Assembly: GCA_900544425.1 (NCBI GenBank)
Contig: UQUX01000019.1
Location: forward strand, 1 to 22,569
Length of the DNA: 22,569 nt
Direction: 5' to 3'
From: an uncultured Collinsella sp.
GTDB lineage: Bacteria > Actinomycetota > Coriobacteriia > Coriobacteriales > Coriobacteriaceae
This document shows positions 21,591-22,569 of this stretch, piece after piece. Position 1 is the first letter of the stretch, and every line of letters begins with the position of its first letter. The notes beneath the pieces are model-generated. The model saw nothing but the letters and a program-made list of their open reading frames with translations, ran no database searches and was not told the origin of the DNA. The position numbers and the translations under genes were made by a program.

Positions 21591-22569
21591 TTAGCCCAGA
21601 CGCGGGAACAGCGGCTCACCCTTCTCGACGGGCTGACCACCAGCAAGCAGGCCCCAAGCGCAAATGCCCTTGAGGTCGTCGGTCGCGGCCTCGTTCTCAC
21701 AGGACAGGCGACGCAGGGCCTCGACGGAAGTCTGAGGCATGAGCGGCATCAGCAGGTGAGCGGCAATGCGGATGGCCTCGAGCAGGTTGTAGATCACAAA
21801 CGCCAGCTCGTCAGCCTTGGCCTCGTCCTTGGCAAGCGCCCAGGGCTCAGAGTCCTCGATGTAGTGGTTGGCAGCATGGATGAGCTCCATGACCTCATCC
21901 TTGGCTCCGCCGTAATCGAGCACGTCCATCTTGGCCATGTAGCGCTCAACCAGACCGTCGGCGATCTTTGCCAGAGGGTTGTCAAACGTATCGAACGACG
22001 CGGGCTTGGCAGGCGCGCAACCGTCAAAGTACTTGCCGCTCATGTTGAGCGAACGCGAGATAAGGTTGCCCCAGCTGTTGGCCAGGTCAGCGTTGTAGAC
22101 CTGCTCCATGCGATCGAAGCTGATGGCGCCGTCGGTGCCGGGAACCACGTCGGTCATGAAGTAGTAGCGATAGCCCTCGACGCCCAGCATGTCGATAACG
22201 TCCTGCGGAGCGATGGCGTTGCCGCGGCTCTTGGACATCTTCTCGGCCTTGCCAGTCTCGGCATTGCGCACGGTCAGGAAGCCGTGGGCAAAGACGTGCT
22301 CGGGCAGGGCCTCGCCGATGGCCATGAGCATGGCGGGCCAAATGACGCAGTGGAAGCGAATGATGTCCTTACCCACGATGTGGAACTGCGCGGGCCAGCG
22401 ATAGGCCAGCTCGGCACGCGCCTCGTCGGTGTCGACACCGTAGCCGACGGCCGTCATATAGTTGAGCAGCGCGTCGAACCATACATAGGTCACATGGCCC
22501 TCGTCAAACGGAACCTGGATGCCCCAGTCGAAGCTCGTACGGCTCACGGAAAGGTCATTAAGGCCGCCC
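21591..22569 (-). CDS. metG: Methionyl-tRNA synthetase, C-terminal part (cut by window edge)
   Basis: This is the C-terminal portion of a class I aminoacyl-tRNA synthetase that charges tRNA-Met. The frame stays open to the window edge, reading GLNDLSVSRTSFDWGIQVP, so the true start lies outside. The visible part includes YVWFDALLNYMTAVGYG, FHIVGKDIIRFHCVIWPA, the KMSKS catalytic loop in EKMSKSRGNAI, and the helical anticodon-binding domain (NSWGNLISRSLNMSGKYF, then ALAKDEAKADEL). It ends at PLFPRLG with no C-terminal EMAP/Trbp-like domain, so this is the short form. The N-terminal HIGH motif and any zinc knuckle are outside the window. Confidence 0.97.
   Translation of the reverse strand, partial: GGLNDLSVSRTSFDWGIQVPFDEGHVTYVWFDALLNYMTAVGYGVDTDEARAELAYRWPAQFHIVGKDIIRFHCVIWPAMLMAIGEALPEHVFAHGFLTVRNAETGKAEKMSKSRGNAIAPQDVIDMLGVEGYRYYFMTDVVPGTDGAISFDRMEQVYNADLANSWGNLISRSLNMSGKYFDGCAPAKPASFDTFDNPLAKIADGLVERYMAKMDVLDYGGAKDEVMELIHAANHYIEDSEPWALAKDEAKADELAFVIYNLLEAIRIAAHLLMPLMPQTSVEALRRLSCENEAATDDLKGICAWGLLAGGQPVEKGEPLFPRLG

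Noticed and set aside
1..22569. CRISPR array, insertion sequence, prophage or integrase
   Set aside because: I found no regularly spaced repeats, transposase or integrase motifs, or phage genes on either strand.

Overview
The window looks like a chromosomal segment of a high-GC actinobacterium, most likely class Coriobacteriia and Collinsella-like. This is an inference from the GC-rich coding sequence, the VanR/VanS-type proteins, the core gene content and the dense use of intrinsic terminators with GCAA or TTCG loops. No 16S rRNA gene or taxonomic marker is present. Nearly all genes lie on the minus strand. The only plus-strand genes are a D,D-carboxypeptidase and a 57-residue membrane protein that is easy to miss. 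I see no CRISPR array, insertion sequence, integrase or rRNA gene.

Reading along the minus strand from the right end, the window opens with the C-terminal part of methionyl-tRNA synthetase (metG), which is cut by the window edge. Then come rsmA and a TatD-family nuclease (11-bp overlap), tRNA-Leu(CAG), an SPFH/band-7 membrane protein coupled to rlmH, and proC. A heavily structured intergenic block separates proC from the small plus-strand membrane-protein gene, which is divergent from serS. After serS come a small unknown gene, tRNA-Arg(ACG), a large unknown protein with TPR-like C-terminal repeats, and tRNA-Ser(GCT).

The middle (about 5.1-11.9 kb) is a signalling and cell-envelope region. 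A VanR/VanS-like two-component pair is divergent from a secreted PBP5-type D,D-carboxypeptidase. The shared intergenic region holds a 7+4+7 direct repeat of the kind OmpR/PhoB-family regulators bind. Downstream on the minus strand lies pstB, the phosphate-importer ATPase, without pstS, pstC or pstA, followed by a PhoB/PhoR-like pair. Phosphate sensing and cell-wall sensing are therefore side by side.

The left part (about 2.3-4.9 kb) is a compact cpsC-cpsD-cpsB module: chain-length regulator, tyrosine kinase and tyrosine phosphatase of polysaccharide assembly. It is followed by a GNAT acetyltransferase and has no glycosyltransferases nearby. htpG (Hsp90) ends the window. Just beyond its stop are two tandem perfect hairpins with different stems, each followed by the same 10-base sequence.

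The strongest candidates for something new are the tandem hairpin element (16-101), the core-flipped repeat block around the terminator at 17.05-17.2 kb, the VanRS/carboxypeptidase regulatory unit, the tRNA-like structure overlapping the carboxypeptidase terminator, and the unrecognised 57-aa membrane protein.
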